Positions 35,203-43,672 of a stretch of DNA of 64,000 nt are shown here, piece after piece. Origin of the DNA: Lewinellaceae bacterium (GTDB lineage Bacteria; Bacteroidota; Bacteroidia; Chitinophagales; Saprospiraceae). The stretch lies in the NCBI GenBank assembly GCA_020636255.1, contig JACJYE010000001.1, positions 797,501-861,500 of the forward strand, read 5' to 3'. The position numbers and the translations under genes were made by a program. The notes beneath the pieces are model-generated. The model ran no database searches. It was not told where the DNA came from and saw only the letters and a program-made list of their open reading frames with translations. Numbering within the stretch: position 1 is the first letter of the stretch; each line of letters opens with the position of its first letter.

Positions 35203-35247
35203 TTTCTTATATTTATTAGGTTTTGGAATTCACCCAATACCTAAGCC

Positions 35248-36333
35248 ATGAAAGCCCCCCTTCCTTCACTGTTACTTGTATTTTTTTGTTGTACTTCCTC
35301 CTTTTCACAAGGCCCCAGGCTCATTGCAGTGAGCGGGCGGGTGCTGGAGCTTGTGGAAGGCGGGCAAAAAGGTGTGCCCGGCGTCACCGTGAGCGTCAGC
35401 GGGCAGGACTATGACATTACGGGCGAGGACGGCCGGTTTTTGCTGCATCTCAGCTCCGACAGGAACGAAGCGACGGTCGTGCTGGAAGGTTGCCCGTACC
35501 CCATGGTCTCGCCTTACGGCGGGAAGATATTCATCCCTCCTTCGGGAGAACTGCAGATCAGAGTATGTGGCCAGCAGAACCAGCGGTTGCGGGAGCAGAT
35601 CGACGGGCTGGCGCAAAAAGTGAAAAAGCTGGAGTCACAAAACAAACTGAGTGATCGCCAGCTGTCCGGCATGCACGAAACCCTGCTTGACACCATCCTG
35701 TTCTACGAATCGAAGATACACCAGCTCAACAGCACCGTCGTGTCGTATGAAAGCAACCTCAAGGAACGGGAGGAGCGCGTCGACGCTTTGGAGGGCGAGG
35801 TGTCCCGCCTGGAGCAGCAGCTATTCGCGGCGCTGGAAGAAAAATACCTGCGGCAGAAAGCGCTCGTAGCGGATATTACGGCGGGGCTCGAGGCCTATAC
35901 CGACCAGGCCAAGAACCTTCGGGATATGCTGCTGCCTGAGCGCATTTCCTACTACTTCCTGAATGAGGGAGCGCGGCAGCAATTGTACGCGGCCATCAAC
36001 AAGTACAACGACGCCCGCAGCAATATCCTCAACAACCATAAGAGCCAGGTAGAGGCGGCCGGCCACTATTGGAACGACCCGGGGCTGGCCCGACAGCTGG
36101 AACAAACCTATGCCTACCTGCTCGAAGAGGTCCACATGCAGGCGGTATACCCGATGGAGTTCTCCGTCAACGAAAACCTAAAGCTGTTCCTTTCCGGCCA
36201 GCTCGGCCGAAGCCGGGCGGCGCGGGAAGCTGAAAAAGGCGCCGAGGCCGCTATGGAGCAGCTTTCTCCGAAGATAGACAGCCTGGAAAAAAAGTGCGCG
36301 GAGATGATCCGCCAGCTGAATACGGCGCTGTAA
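35248..36333 (+). CDS. Secreted coiled-coil protein with carboxypeptidase-regulatory-like domain
   Basis: 361 residues. A signal peptide (ends SSFSQGPR, about 1-21) precedes a ~75-residue CarboxypepD_reg-like domain (VSGRVLELVEGGQKGVPGVTVSVSG, DITGEDGRFLLHL) like the one in the upstream protein. A long alpha-helical coiled coil fills ~105-230 (LREQIDGLAQKVKKLESQNK, LKEREERVDALEGEVSRLEQQ), and a helical C-terminal domain follows. It is not assignable to a named family. Same operon as the EAD11-like gene (45 bp gap) and the next gene (28 bp gap), so the periplasmic beta domains may assemble with each other. Confidence 0.7.
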   Translation: MKAPLPSLLLVFFCCTSSFSQGPRLIAVSGRVLELVEGGQKGVPGVTVSVSGQDYDITGEDGRFLLHLSSDRNEATVVLEGCPYPMVSPYGGKIFIPPSGELQIRVCGQQNQRLREQIDGLAQKVKKLESQNKLSDRQLSGMHETLLDTILFYESKIHQLNSTVVSYESNLKEREERVDALEGEVSRLEQQLFAALEEKYLRQKALVADITAGLEAYTDQAKNLRDMLLPERISYYFLNEGARQQLYAAINKYNDARSNILNNHKSQVEAAGHYWNDPGLARQLEQTYAYLLEEVHMQAVYPMEFSVNENLKLFLSGQLGRSRAAREAEKGAEAAMEQLSPKIDSLEKKCAEMIRQLNTAL

Positions 36334-36361
36334 CGTTTTTTTTCACTCAACACCCAAAGCC

Positions 36362-37219
36362 ATGGTAAAAAGTAAAGTAGTTGTTGCTTTCCTCTGCCTG
36401 TTGTCGATCGGCCTGAATTACCGCTGCAACCCGGATTGCGATTCACTGCCCGGGTTGAGTATCTCCACCACGGAAAACCCTGCGGGCTATGAGGTGCTCA
36501 TCAGGGCCAACCCACCGTCGGCCCTGCAGGGGCGCAAGGTCTTTTTTGGCGATATGCTGGCCGAGCAAAGCCGGTTCATCGATAATGTCGGGCTTGCCGT
36601 AACCGTACCCGACGGGCTCAACCCCGGCAAAGTGGAGATGAGGATCGAAGACCCCGACTGCCAGGACTTCGTAGCCCTGGATTTCAATGTCACTTCGGCG
36701 GACTTTTTCCAGGACAACCCGGACTATGTCTTTCCACCTCTGCCCGAGATCATCATACCCACTCTGCCGGCCGATTTCCCGCCCAGCATCGAAAATGCCT
36801 GGCTGAGCCCACAGAACCTGGACTATTGCCTGTGGTTCAAATTCGTTGCCGATGCCGATGGGAACTGCACCCAAACTCTCGACCCGCTGACGAGCTTTGA
36901 GCAGAGCACCTGTGGCAAGGCCGGCGTGTTATACGAAGAGAACCAAATGTCGGGGTACATGGACAGCCACGGCGTCATGCACTTGTCTGTCGAACGGGCC
37001 AATGGCAGCCTGGAAGAATTTGAAGGCGAACTGATCAACCCGGATGACGCGCCGGAGAAGTACCTGGACTGGAATTCTGTTGGCGCCGATTGTCTCAGCG
37101 GCCTCCCCGGCGATTTTAAGAAGCGCACGCACATGATGCTGCTTACCTCAAAAGCGACCGGGAGGCAACTGCTGATCTATCAACAGGCCATACCCGATGT
37201 GCCTTTCGACTGTTTGTAG
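36362..37219 (+). CDS. Secreted protein of unknown function
   Basis: 285 residues with a signal-like hydrophobic N-terminus (VVVAFLCLLSIGL) followed by Cys residues near the cleavage region. An IPT/TIG-like beta stretch occupies about 35-110 (VLIRANPPSALQGRKVFFGD, LAVTVPDGLNPGKVEMRIED). A proline-rich linker leads to a C-terminal region with several Cys. No family recognised. Third gene of the operon beginning at 34534. It is convergent with the outer-membrane-type gene, whose stop is only 2 bp away. Confidence 0.65.
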   Translation: MVKSKVVVAFLCLLSIGLNYRCNPDCDSLPGLSISTTENPAGYEVLIRANPPSALQGRKVFFGDMLAEQSRFIDNVGLAVTVPDGLNPGKVEMRIEDPDCQDFVALDFNVTSADFFQDNPDYVFPPLPEIIIPTLPADFPPSIENAWLSPQNLDYCLWFKFVADADGNCTQTLDPLTSFEQSTCGKAGVLYEENQMSGYMDSHGVMHLSVERANGSLEEFEGELINPDDAPEKYLDWNSVGADCLSGLPGDFKKRTHMMLLTSKATGRQLLIYQQAIPDVPFDCL

Positions 37220-37221
37220 CG

Positions 37222-38175
37222 CTAATACCACAGGCGGATGCCGAGGGTGAATGAGCTGTAACTCTCCGACACCCATTCGGTATAAAAGCTGCCGCTGTCG
37301 AGGATAAAGGGGAGTTGTGCGTTGAACAGGAAACCGTAACGGGTATCCGGCTGGTACAGCAGCCCCACGCTGCCCAGGAATTGCCTGTTGAGCCGGGCCA
37401 GCCCGCCACTTCGCACTTTTTGCAAGGCCATCGCATAGGTAAGGCCGGGAAAGGCGTACCATTTCTGATCCCATAAGTCGAGCACCAGGAAAGCGCTGGC
37501 GGAAGGCGTATGAGTGGTGATCGGGTTTTCGTCATTTTCCAGGTGTACCCGCCATTCGGCTTGTAAAAACAGGTAGGTGGTGGCGTTGAACTGTTGGTAG
37601 AAAGTGCCCATAAGCCCGAGTTGTGTCCGCTGAGCGCCGAGACGCAGGCGGAGTTCCTCCTGGCGTGTAATGGGGAACTGCGCATTGGCCTGCAGGGTCA
37701 ACTCGGGCAGGCTCTCGAACGGCATCGCGCGGAAGCGCAGGCCGAGGTACGACAGGCCGCGATATGTATTGCCGCTACCGGTATCTCCTTCGAAAACGCG
37801 GAAGGGAGAACTGCGCGCTTCATCGTCGAGGCGCGAATGGGTATAGCGCAGCTCGGCGCCGAGGTCCCAGCGGGCATCAGGCGAAAAGCCGTAGCTGACG
37901 CGTGCCAGCTGCTCCAGCCGCGAGAAGCGGTAGCGGTTGGCCACACGGGTGGCATTGTACGCCGGCAGGTATTCGTTGACGGCGACCCAGAACGAAGTGA
38001 GCGAATTGGTAAAGTTGGCCTCCACGGCGTCTTTCTGGAGGATGACGGGAGATATGCCGGTATAAAAGGTAGCCCGATCCGATTTCCCATACTGGCACCA
38101 GAGGAGCGGTGCACAAAAGAACATGCTGTAAAACAGAAGGAAAACGAGCCGCAGGGTGCGCAAAGAAGGTTTCAT
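37222..38175 (-). CDS. Probable outer-membrane beta-barrel protein
   Basis: 317 residues from ATG 38175 (MKPSLRTLRLVFLLFYSMFF); the earlier in-frame codons are ignored because the signal peptide begins here. After the signal, the chain alternates hydrophobic and polar residues in ~10-residue strands (YGFSPDARWDLGAELRYTHS, GLSYLGLRFRAMPFESLPEL, AQFPITRQEELRLRLG) and ends in an aromatic residue (RLWY), as expected for a transporter-like beta barrel. No specific family identified; the substrate, if any, is unknown. Confidence 0.65.
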   Translation of the reverse strand: MKPSLRTLRLVFLLFYSMFFCAPLLWCQYGKSDRATFYTGISPVILQKDAVEANFTNSLTSFWVAVNEYLPAYNATRVANRYRFSRLEQLARVSYGFSPDARWDLGAELRYTHSRLDDEARSSPFRVFEGDTGSGNTYRGLSYLGLRFRAMPFESLPELTLQANAQFPITRQEELRLRLGAQRTQLGLMGTFYQQFNATTYLFLQAEWRVHLENDENPITTHTPSASAFLVLDLWDQKWYAFPGLTYAMALQKVRSGGLARLNRQFLGSVGLLYQPDTRYGFLFNAQLPFILDSGSFYTEWVSESYSSFTLGIRLWY

Positions 38176-38276
38176 GGCCGGAGGGTTTTGAGGTGTAAAA
38201 AATGCCTTGGTACAAAAAATAAATATAAGGCTTTTCCGGTGACCGTGCTCCGATATTTCTGCCGCCTGAAAGGCGT

Positions 38277-39035
38277 TTATTCTTCTTCGTCGGATGCCCG
38301 TTTTTCTTCCAGCCAGAAATTGTTTACGCCCAGCCCCTGGATGATGCTGACCTGTTGCAGGTTGAGCAGCTCCAGCAACGCCAGGAAGGTGACGATGGCG
38401 TGGATGCGGTTCCGGCATTCAGAGAAGACGTCTTTGAAATTGGCCCGCCGGCCGCCGGAAATGCGGGAAAAGATGAGGGACTGCTGTTCTTCGATGGTGT
38501 AACTGAACTGCACGATGCGGTGTACCGCTTTGGGGTGGGTATGTTCGAAGCGTAACATGACGCGCTCAAAAGCGCGCAGCAGTTTGAACAGGGTGAGAGA
38601 TTCCAGTTCAGAATCGACGAGCGCTTTGGTGGCGATATGCTGGAGCTCGCGGCTGCTGTTGCCCCTGTAGTTGCGCAAACTGCGCTCCTCCTCCATCTGG
38701 CGCATTTCCTCCAGCACGCTTTTGTAGCGTTTGTATTCCAGCAGGCGGGATACGAGTTCTTCGCGCGGGTCGATCTCGTTGCCCAGCTCGTCTACCGGTT
38801 TGCGGGGCAGGAGCATTTTGGCCTTGATGCGGCAAAGGGTAGCGGCCACCAGGATGAACTCGCTGGCCAGGTCGATATTCATCTGCTCCATCTGGCGGAT
38901 ATACCCCAGGAAATCATCCGTGATCTTGGCGATGGGGATATCGTAGATATCAAGCTCGTCCCGCTCGATGAAAAACAGGAGCAGGTCGAAGGGGCCTTCG
39001 AATTGAGGGAGCTTTATGGTGTAGGAATTATCCAT
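38277..39035 (-). CDS. scpA: Segregation and condensation protein A
   Basis: 252 residues from ATG 39035. ScpA is the kleisin of the SMC condensin complex. The N-terminus YTIKLPQFEGPFDLLLFFIERDELDIYDIPIAKIT is diagnostic, the middle has ASEFILVAATLCRIKAKMLLP, and the C-terminal winged-helix portion binds the SMC head. The frame stays open ~260 codons upstream, but that part is the antisense of the methylase gene and is rejected. scpB and smc are not adjacent. Confidence 0.93.
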   Translation of the reverse strand: MDNSYTIKLPQFEGPFDLLLFFIERDELDIYDIPIAKITDDFLGYIRQMEQMNIDLASEFILVAATLCRIKAKMLLPRKPVDELGNEIDPREELVSRLLEYKRYKSVLEEMRQMEEERSLRNYRGNSSRELQHIATKALVDSELESLTLFKLLRAFERVMLRFEHTHPKAVHRIVQFSYTIEEQQSLIFSRISGGRRANFKDVFSECRNRIHAIVTFLALLELLNLQQVSIIQGLGVNNFWLEEKRASDEEE

Positions 39036-39071
39036 TTCGCAAAAGTACGCAATATAGCTTAACTTCGCTCC

Positions 39072-39782
39072 ATGGCAACTAAAGGCAAACTGTACCTCAT
39101 CCCCACGCCCCTGGGGGGCGAGGCCATCCATACCATTCCTCCCTACGTGGTTGATATCCTTCACCGGCTTGATGTTTTCATTGCCGAGCGCGCCAAAACG
39201 GCCCGGCAGTTTATCCGGGAGACCAAGCCGGTGAAGCCATTCAGCGAACTGACATTTTACGAGATCGGCAAGCATACCCCGCTCGAAGAGCGCGCTTCCT
39301 TTCTGGAAGCAGCGGAGAACGGCCAGGATATCGGCCTGCTCAGCGAGGCAGGCTGCCCGGGCGTAGCCGACCCCGGGGCCTATGTGGTGCAAACCGCGCA
39401 CCAGAAAGGCATCGAGGTCGTACCCCTGGTAGGGCCTTCCTCTATTCTGCTGGGGCTGATGGCATCCGGGCTGAACGGGCAGAACTTCTGCTTTCACGGT
39501 TATCTGCCGCCCAAGAAGCCCGACCTGATGCGCGAACTGAAATTCCTGGAGCAGCGGGTGTTCAAACATACCCAAACGCAGATCTTTATCGAGACGCCCT
39601 ACCGGAATATGGCCCTTATCGAAACGGCCCTCAACACCCTGTCGGCGGATATGCTCTTCTGTATCGCCGCCGGCCTGACAACGCCTGCGGAGTATGTGCG
39701 CACCCTTTCTGTCGGCGCCTGGCGTAAGGCCCAGGCGCCCAATCTGGATAAGATCCCGGCGATCTTCCTGCTGGGGAAATGA
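39072..39782 (+). CDS. RsmI-like SAM-dependent methyltransferase (second copy)
   Basis: 236-residue tetrapyrrole-methylase-fold protein. LYLIPTPLGGE, GQDIGLLSEAGCPGVADPG, VVPLVGPSSILLGLMASGL and FHGYLPPKK parallel RsmI, but the DTRTSKKLL block of true RsmI is replaced by an AERAKTARQFIRET segment. A canonical rsmI is at 16901. Bacteroidota carry this second branch widely; its target is not established. Divergent from scpA with 36 bp between starts. Confidence 0.8.
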   Translation: MATKGKLYLIPTPLGGEAIHTIPPYVVDILHRLDVFIAERAKTARQFIRETKPVKPFSELTFYEIGKHTPLEERASFLEAAENGQDIGLLSEAGCPGVADPGAYVVQTAHQKGIEVVPLVGPSSILLGLMASGLNGQNFCFHGYLPPKKPDLMRELKFLEQRVFKHTQTQIFIETPYRNMALIETALNTLSADMLFCIAAGLTTPAEYVRTLSVGAWRKAQAPNLDKIPAIFLLGK

Positions 39783-39827
39783 CCCGGGGGCTGTTACTTT
39801 TTCCAAAAAGGGCGTCAAAAAACAAAA

Positions 39828-39850
39828 CTTAGTTTAAAAACAAAACTAAG
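39828..39850. promoter_or_regulatory. Palindrome upstream of nadA, candidate operator
   Basis: CTTAGTTT (39828-39835) and AAACTAAG (39843-39850) form an 8-bp perfect dyad with a 7-bp spacer, inside an A-rich stretch ~87 bp before the nadA start. No promoter with a good consensus was found next to it. It could bind a regulator of NAD synthesis; the regulator is unknown. Confidence 0.4.
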
Positions 39851-39936
39851 CAAACTATTTTCCGTAAGATTGCGTTATCTTCCTCGGGAAGCATGAAGCG
39901 GATGGCACTGGAATAACGCACAAAAAACCATTAACC

Positions 39937-40941
39937 ATGAGTACATTGGCCCTTGCCGAAAAGCAGCTGGAACAGAACGGTTACCTCGATATCGAGGCCG
40001 ACCCCACCCTCGACCTGTTCGAGGAGATCGAGCGGCTGAAGAAGGAAAAGAACGCCATCATCCTGGCGCACTACTATCAGGAGCCGGATATCCAGGATAT
40101 TGCGGATTATATTGGCGATAGCCTGGGGCTCTCGCAGCAGGCTGCCAAAACGGATGCGGACATTATCGTTTTTGCCGGCGTGCATTTCATGGCGGAAACG
40201 GCCAAGATGCTTTCTCCGCAGAAAAAAGTATTGCTGCCCGACCTGAAAGCGGGCTGTTCGCTGGCCGATTCCTGCCCGCCACCGCTGTTCCGCAAGTTCA
40301 AGGAAAAGTACCCGGGCCATACCGTGGTGAGTTACATCAACTGCACGGCAGAGCTGAAGACCCTCACCGACATTTGCTGCACCTCTACCAATGCAGTGCA
40401 GATCATTGAAAGTATACCCAAAGATCAGGGCATCATTTTCGCTCCGGACGTCAACCTGGGGCGTTACCTTATCCAAAAGACCGGCCGGGGCCTGGTATTG
40501 TGGAACGGCAGCTGCATGGTGCACGAGATCTTTTCCCACGAGAAGATCGTCAAGCTGAAGATGCGCCATCCGGGCGCCGAGTTCATTGCGCACCCCGAAT
40601 GCGAGGCCCATATCCTGGAAATGGCGGACTTCATCGGTTCGACGACCGGCCTGTTGAAATACACGCAGCGCAGTGCGGCCACGGAATTCATCGTCGCCAC
40701 AGAGACGGGCATCATTCACCAGATGCAGAAGGCCTCGCCGCAGAAGACGTTCATTCCCGCACCGCCCAACAACACCTGCGCCTGCAACGAATGCCCGCAC
40801 ATGAAGCGCAACACGCTGGAAAAGCTGTACGTCTGCATGAAATATGAACAACCGGAGATCATCCTTCCGGATTGGGTCATTGAGCAGGGCCGTGCATCCA
40901 TCGACCGCATGCTGGAGATATCGGCCAAAGCGGGGCTTTAA
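39937..40941 (+). CDS. nadA: Quinolinate synthase
   Basis: 334 residues. Condenses iminoaspartate (from NadB, encoded at 58315) with dihydroxyacetone phosphate to quinolinate in de novo NAD synthesis. The [4Fe-4S] ligand cysteines are in YINCTAELK, WNGSCMVHE and the CACNECPHMKRN region. The substrate motif NAIILAHYYQEPDIQD and FMAETAKML are present. Length and start are standard. Confidence 0.96.
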   Translation: MSTLALAEKQLEQNGYLDIEADPTLDLFEEIERLKKEKNAIILAHYYQEPDIQDIADYIGDSLGLSQQAAKTDADIIVFAGVHFMAETAKMLSPQKKVLLPDLKAGCSLADSCPPPLFRKFKEKYPGHTVVSYINCTAELKTLTDICCTSTNAVQIIESIPKDQGIIFAPDVNLGRYLIQKTGRGLVLWNGSCMVHEIFSHEKIVKLKMRHPGAEFIAHPECEAHILEMADFIGSTTGLLKYTQRSAATEFIVATETGIIHQMQKASPQKTFIPAPPNNTCACNECPHMKRNTLEKLYVCMKYEQPEIILPDWVIEQGRASIDRMLEISAKAGL

Positions 40942-41557
40942 GCCCTTGTTTGGAGGCCACCCTTTGGGCTGAAATATCGGGAGAAGGATACCCAAAAGCT
41001 GGTTACCGTGCCGTGAGGTACGGCATACATGCACCGACGGGCCGGGAACCAGGCCTTAGCCGTTTATGCTACAAAGATGACGGCCCGCTGGGCCGTTAGC
41101 CGGGCATTTAGCCCCTAATTCGCATGACTCATGTTACTCTGAGAAGCGGGCCGTTTCGGGTTGAGTGCTCAACAGAGAGTCTGCTCTGCTCGTCACATGG
41201 CCATCGGCGCTGTGCGGAAGATATTCCCTGCATTCCGGTGCGTAGCGGGGAAAAGGAGTGATAAGCCCGCAGCGCCAGGCTTCTGCTGTGGCCCACAACG
41301 TGAGCAGCATGGCTATACCGATCATTTTGGTTTTCATTTGTGCCAGGTTTTTTGGAGGTTATACAGGAAAAAGGCTCAGGACAAAAATAAGCCTGATAGC
41401 TGGGTAAAAGGGGGTAAAAGGGGGTAAAAATGAGTAATGTTGGGTAAATGCGGGCTTTCCTGGTGCAGAAGGGCATAAAACGAACTTGCGCATGAACCAC
41501 AAAGGCTTCTCTTTGTTGAGCATGTATCCTGAACACACAACAAAACAGAACCGCAAT
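40942..41557. other. 616-bp intergenic region with several short hairpins
   Basis: No convincing protein gene. It starts with CTTGTTTGGAGGCCAC, shared with 25833. Clustered small stems follow: GCCGT/ACGGC near 41011 (GCCGTGAGGTACGGC) and ACGGCCC/GGGCCGT near 41080. At 41403-41436 the unit GGGTAAAAGG is repeated about three times in tandem. The look is that of intergenic repeat elements rather than coding DNA. One weak small reading frame (41134-41337, minus) is listed separately. Confidence 0.5.
41134..41337 (-). CDS. Possible small secreted protein (weak)
   Basis: 67 codons. The only coding-like sign is a signal-peptide-like N-terminus, MKTKMIGIAMLLTLWATAEAW; the remainder (RCGLITPFPRYAPECREYL) matches nothing I know. 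There is no good promoter or ribosome-binding site. It may be chance. Confidence 0.25.
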   Translation of the reverse strand: MKTKMIGIAMLLTLWATAEAWRCGLITPFPRYAPECREYLPHSADGHVTSRADSLLSTQPETARFSE

Positions 41558-42022
41558 ATGACACCACTCAAGGAAGGCGATGTGGCGCCGGATTTCAAAG
41601 GCATAGACCAGCATGAGAACACGGTTTCTCTCTCCGATTTCAAAGGGAAGAAGCTGATCCTTTATTTCTACCCCAAAGACGATACGCCCGGCTGCACCGC
41701 CGAGGCCTGCAACCTTCGGGACAACTATGCGCTGCTTCAGTCAAAAGGTTACGCCCTGCTGGGTGTCAGCCCCGACAGCTCTAAAAAACACCAGAAGTTC
41801 ATCGACAAGTACAACCTTCCGTTCCCCCTGCTGGCCGATACGGAGACGGAAGTGCTGAACGCCTATGGCGTATGGGGCCCGAAGCAGTTTATGGGCAAAA
41901 AATACGACGGCGTGCACCGCACGACCTTCGTCATCGACGAAGCCGGGAAGATCGCCAGGGTTTTCACCAAGGTAGACACTCAGGCCCATACCGAGCAGAT
42001 CCTGGAAGCGATGGAGGGGTAG
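41558..42022 (+). CDS. bcp: Thioredoxin-dependent thiol peroxidase (peroxiredoxin Q/BCP)
   Basis: 154 residues from ATG 41558 (MTPLKEGDVAPDF). Reduces hydroperoxides. The peroxidatic Cys46 and resolving Cys51 lie in DDTPGCTAEACNLRD, the BCP five-residue spacing, with the GVSPDSSKKHQKF segment following. The longer open frame from 41486 is not used because the family N-terminus starts here. Confidence 0.95.
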   Translation: MTPLKEGDVAPDFKGIDQHENTVSLSDFKGKKLILYFYPKDDTPGCTAEACNLRDNYALLQSKGYALLGVSPDSSKKHQKFIDKYNLPFPLLADTETEVLNAYGVWGPKQFMGKKYDGVHRTTFVIDEAGKIARVFTKVDTQAHTEQILEAMEG

Positions 42023-42066
42023 CCGCAGGGTTTTATTGCTGTTCCAGGTAAGCGATCAGCTCAGCC

Positions 42067-43650
42067 TTACAGTTCTCTAATGCTTACATTTCGGTAATAG
42101 ATCTCTGCATATTCCGATTGCAACAGTATTCTGCCTTTTCTCAGGCTGGCATGTTGGCCTGCGTTGGCCACCACGCCGTTCACGATATGTACGCATTGGC
42201 CATTAAAGGAGATGACTTCCACCGTATTCCATTCGCCATGGGCCTTTTCCGCATCCTGCTTTTTGACAATCCTCGAATGCCTAAGCGGAACATTTTGCTT
42301 GCCATCAACCAAAATCGTACTATACCCCAGCAACCAGAAATCGCCGACATCCCCTTCCTGTATCTGGCATTCTATGGATCGGGGCCAAATCTGGTCGGGT
42401 TCGCCATCCGGAATGTGGTAACAGATACCGCTATCCCGTTTCGAAGTATCGCGGGGAGGCCATTTTTTTTCTCCCCAGCGGAACTCCAGCTTAAAATGGA
42501 AGTTGGTGTAATGCTTTTCGGTTGATACATAACCCAGCTCCTTACCTATGTCGTGCAGCTCCCCATCTTTCACCGTAAAGATGTTCTCCGGGTCGTTATT
42601 TTTTCCCTTTGACTGCAGGAAAGTATACCACCCTTCAAGATCGTTATCATTCAAAAGCGAAACGAATTTCGTTCCGATAGGTACAGGCCGGACGTTTTGC
42701 ACTAAAAAGACGTAATCCTGATAATCTCCGTTACTGGCTTCTTCAAAACAGAGCAGATAAGCATTCTCCAATACTTTCCCATGTTCAGCGGTAACTGGAT
42801 AGGCTCGCATAGCATGAGCGGTATTTTCCTCATAGAACAGGATGTTCCAGATGTCTTCGGAATAGGCAATATGGGTGGGGCTGGCGGTGTAAAAGCCAAA
42901 AGTGTTGTCACCGGGGTCAAAAGATGTATTTCCGCTAGCGATAGACGGAAACAAGGTTTGATGCTCAGGATAATCGCGGCTATCGTTCAGTATGCCTATT
43001 TGATGGAGTTCGGGCCCTTCGGCAGAGGGGGTGTAATAGCCAAACGGCAAATGGAAAGGAGGGGAATACCTGGCTACGGGCCTTATTTCAACGGCGCCTG
43101 CGCCTGCCTTTTGAAAAAGGGAAGGGGCTAATTCATCGCCCTGGGGGATAGCCTTCGTATGATGGGCCAGTTCTTTCCATCCCGGGTTCATTTGATAACC
43201 CAATGCTTCGACGATAAGTGAAAGCGGGGCTTCATTTTTTCCTTCCAATGCTTTAGTGCTCAAGCCTGTGAGGTTGGCCGAAGCCAGTTCTTTTCCGGAG
43301 GGGGCATCAACTTTCAAGATAGCTTTTGCCAGCCCTGCAAAACCATCTTCAGGTTCAAACCACAAGGCTATGTTTAGCGGGTTGTCTTTGGATATCCGGC
43401 CAATTTCAGGAACATACATCCGGAATTGCGCGGCATGTTCGCCAGTTAAATAGGCCTTGCCGATTTGGAGGTTTCCTTCCGGAAGAGAAAGCAAGAGGGT
43501 ATCCGCTTTGCTGGGCGTACCCATAATGGCAGAAAAAACAAGGCTTTGCTTATTGAGCTGTAGATCAGGCTTTTGGGCCTGCAATAAGGCGGTGCTTTGT
43601 AGAAAATAGCAAAGCAAAAATAAGATGGGGGTATGGACGGAGATCTGCAT
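42067..43650 (-). CDS. Secreted protein with C-terminal 3-keto-disaccharide hydrolase (DUF1080) domain
   Basis: 527 residues. A signal peptide (ends ALLQAQKP, ~1-25) is followed by ~300 residues of beta-rich sequence without a known name. The last ~190 residues form the DUF1080/3-keto-disaccharide hydrolase domain (FVSLLNDNDLEGWYTFL, FHFKLEFRWGEKKWPP, DSGICYHIPDG, SIECQIQEGDVGDFWLLG). Such lectin-like domains act in periplasmic breakdown of disaccharides through 3-keto intermediates. The N-terminal half may bind sugars. Substrate unknown. Transcribed together with, or just downstream of, the LtrA gene (22 bp gap). Confidence 0.75.
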   Translation of the reverse strand: MQISVHTPILFLLCYFLQSTALLQAQKPDLQLNKQSLVFSAIMGTPSKADTLLLSLPEGNLQIGKAYLTGEHAAQFRMYVPEIGRISKDNPLNIALWFEPEDGFAGLAKAILKVDAPSGKELASANLTGLSTKALEGKNEAPLSLIVEALGYQMNPGWKELAHHTKAIPQGDELAPSLFQKAGAGAVEIRPVARYSPPFHLPFGYYTPSAEGPELHQIGILNDSRDYPEHQTLFPSIASGNTSFDPGDNTFGFYTASPTHIAYSEDIWNILFYEENTAHAMRAYPVTAEHGKVLENAYLLCFEEASNGDYQDYVFLVQNVRPVPIGTKFVSLLNDNDLEGWYTFLQSKGKNNDPENIFTVKDGELHDIGKELGYVSTEKHYTNFHFKLEFRWGEKKWPPRDTSKRDSGICYHIPDGEPDQIWPRSIECQIQEGDVGDFWLLGYSTILVDGKQNVPLRHSRIVKKQDAEKAHGEWNTVEVISFNGQCVHIVNGVVANAGQHASLRKGRILLQSEYAEIYYRNVSIREL

Positions 43651-43672
43651 AAGGTATTTTTTATGGGAAGCT

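Noticed and set aside
38277..39818. scpA with a 261-codon N-terminal extension
   Set aside because: The extension is antisense to the methylase gene at 39072; the ScpA N-terminus starts at 39035.
41399..41450. Tandem GGGTAAAAGG units as possible iterons of an origin
   Set aside because: Only about three copies, no DnaA boxes or replication gene nearby.
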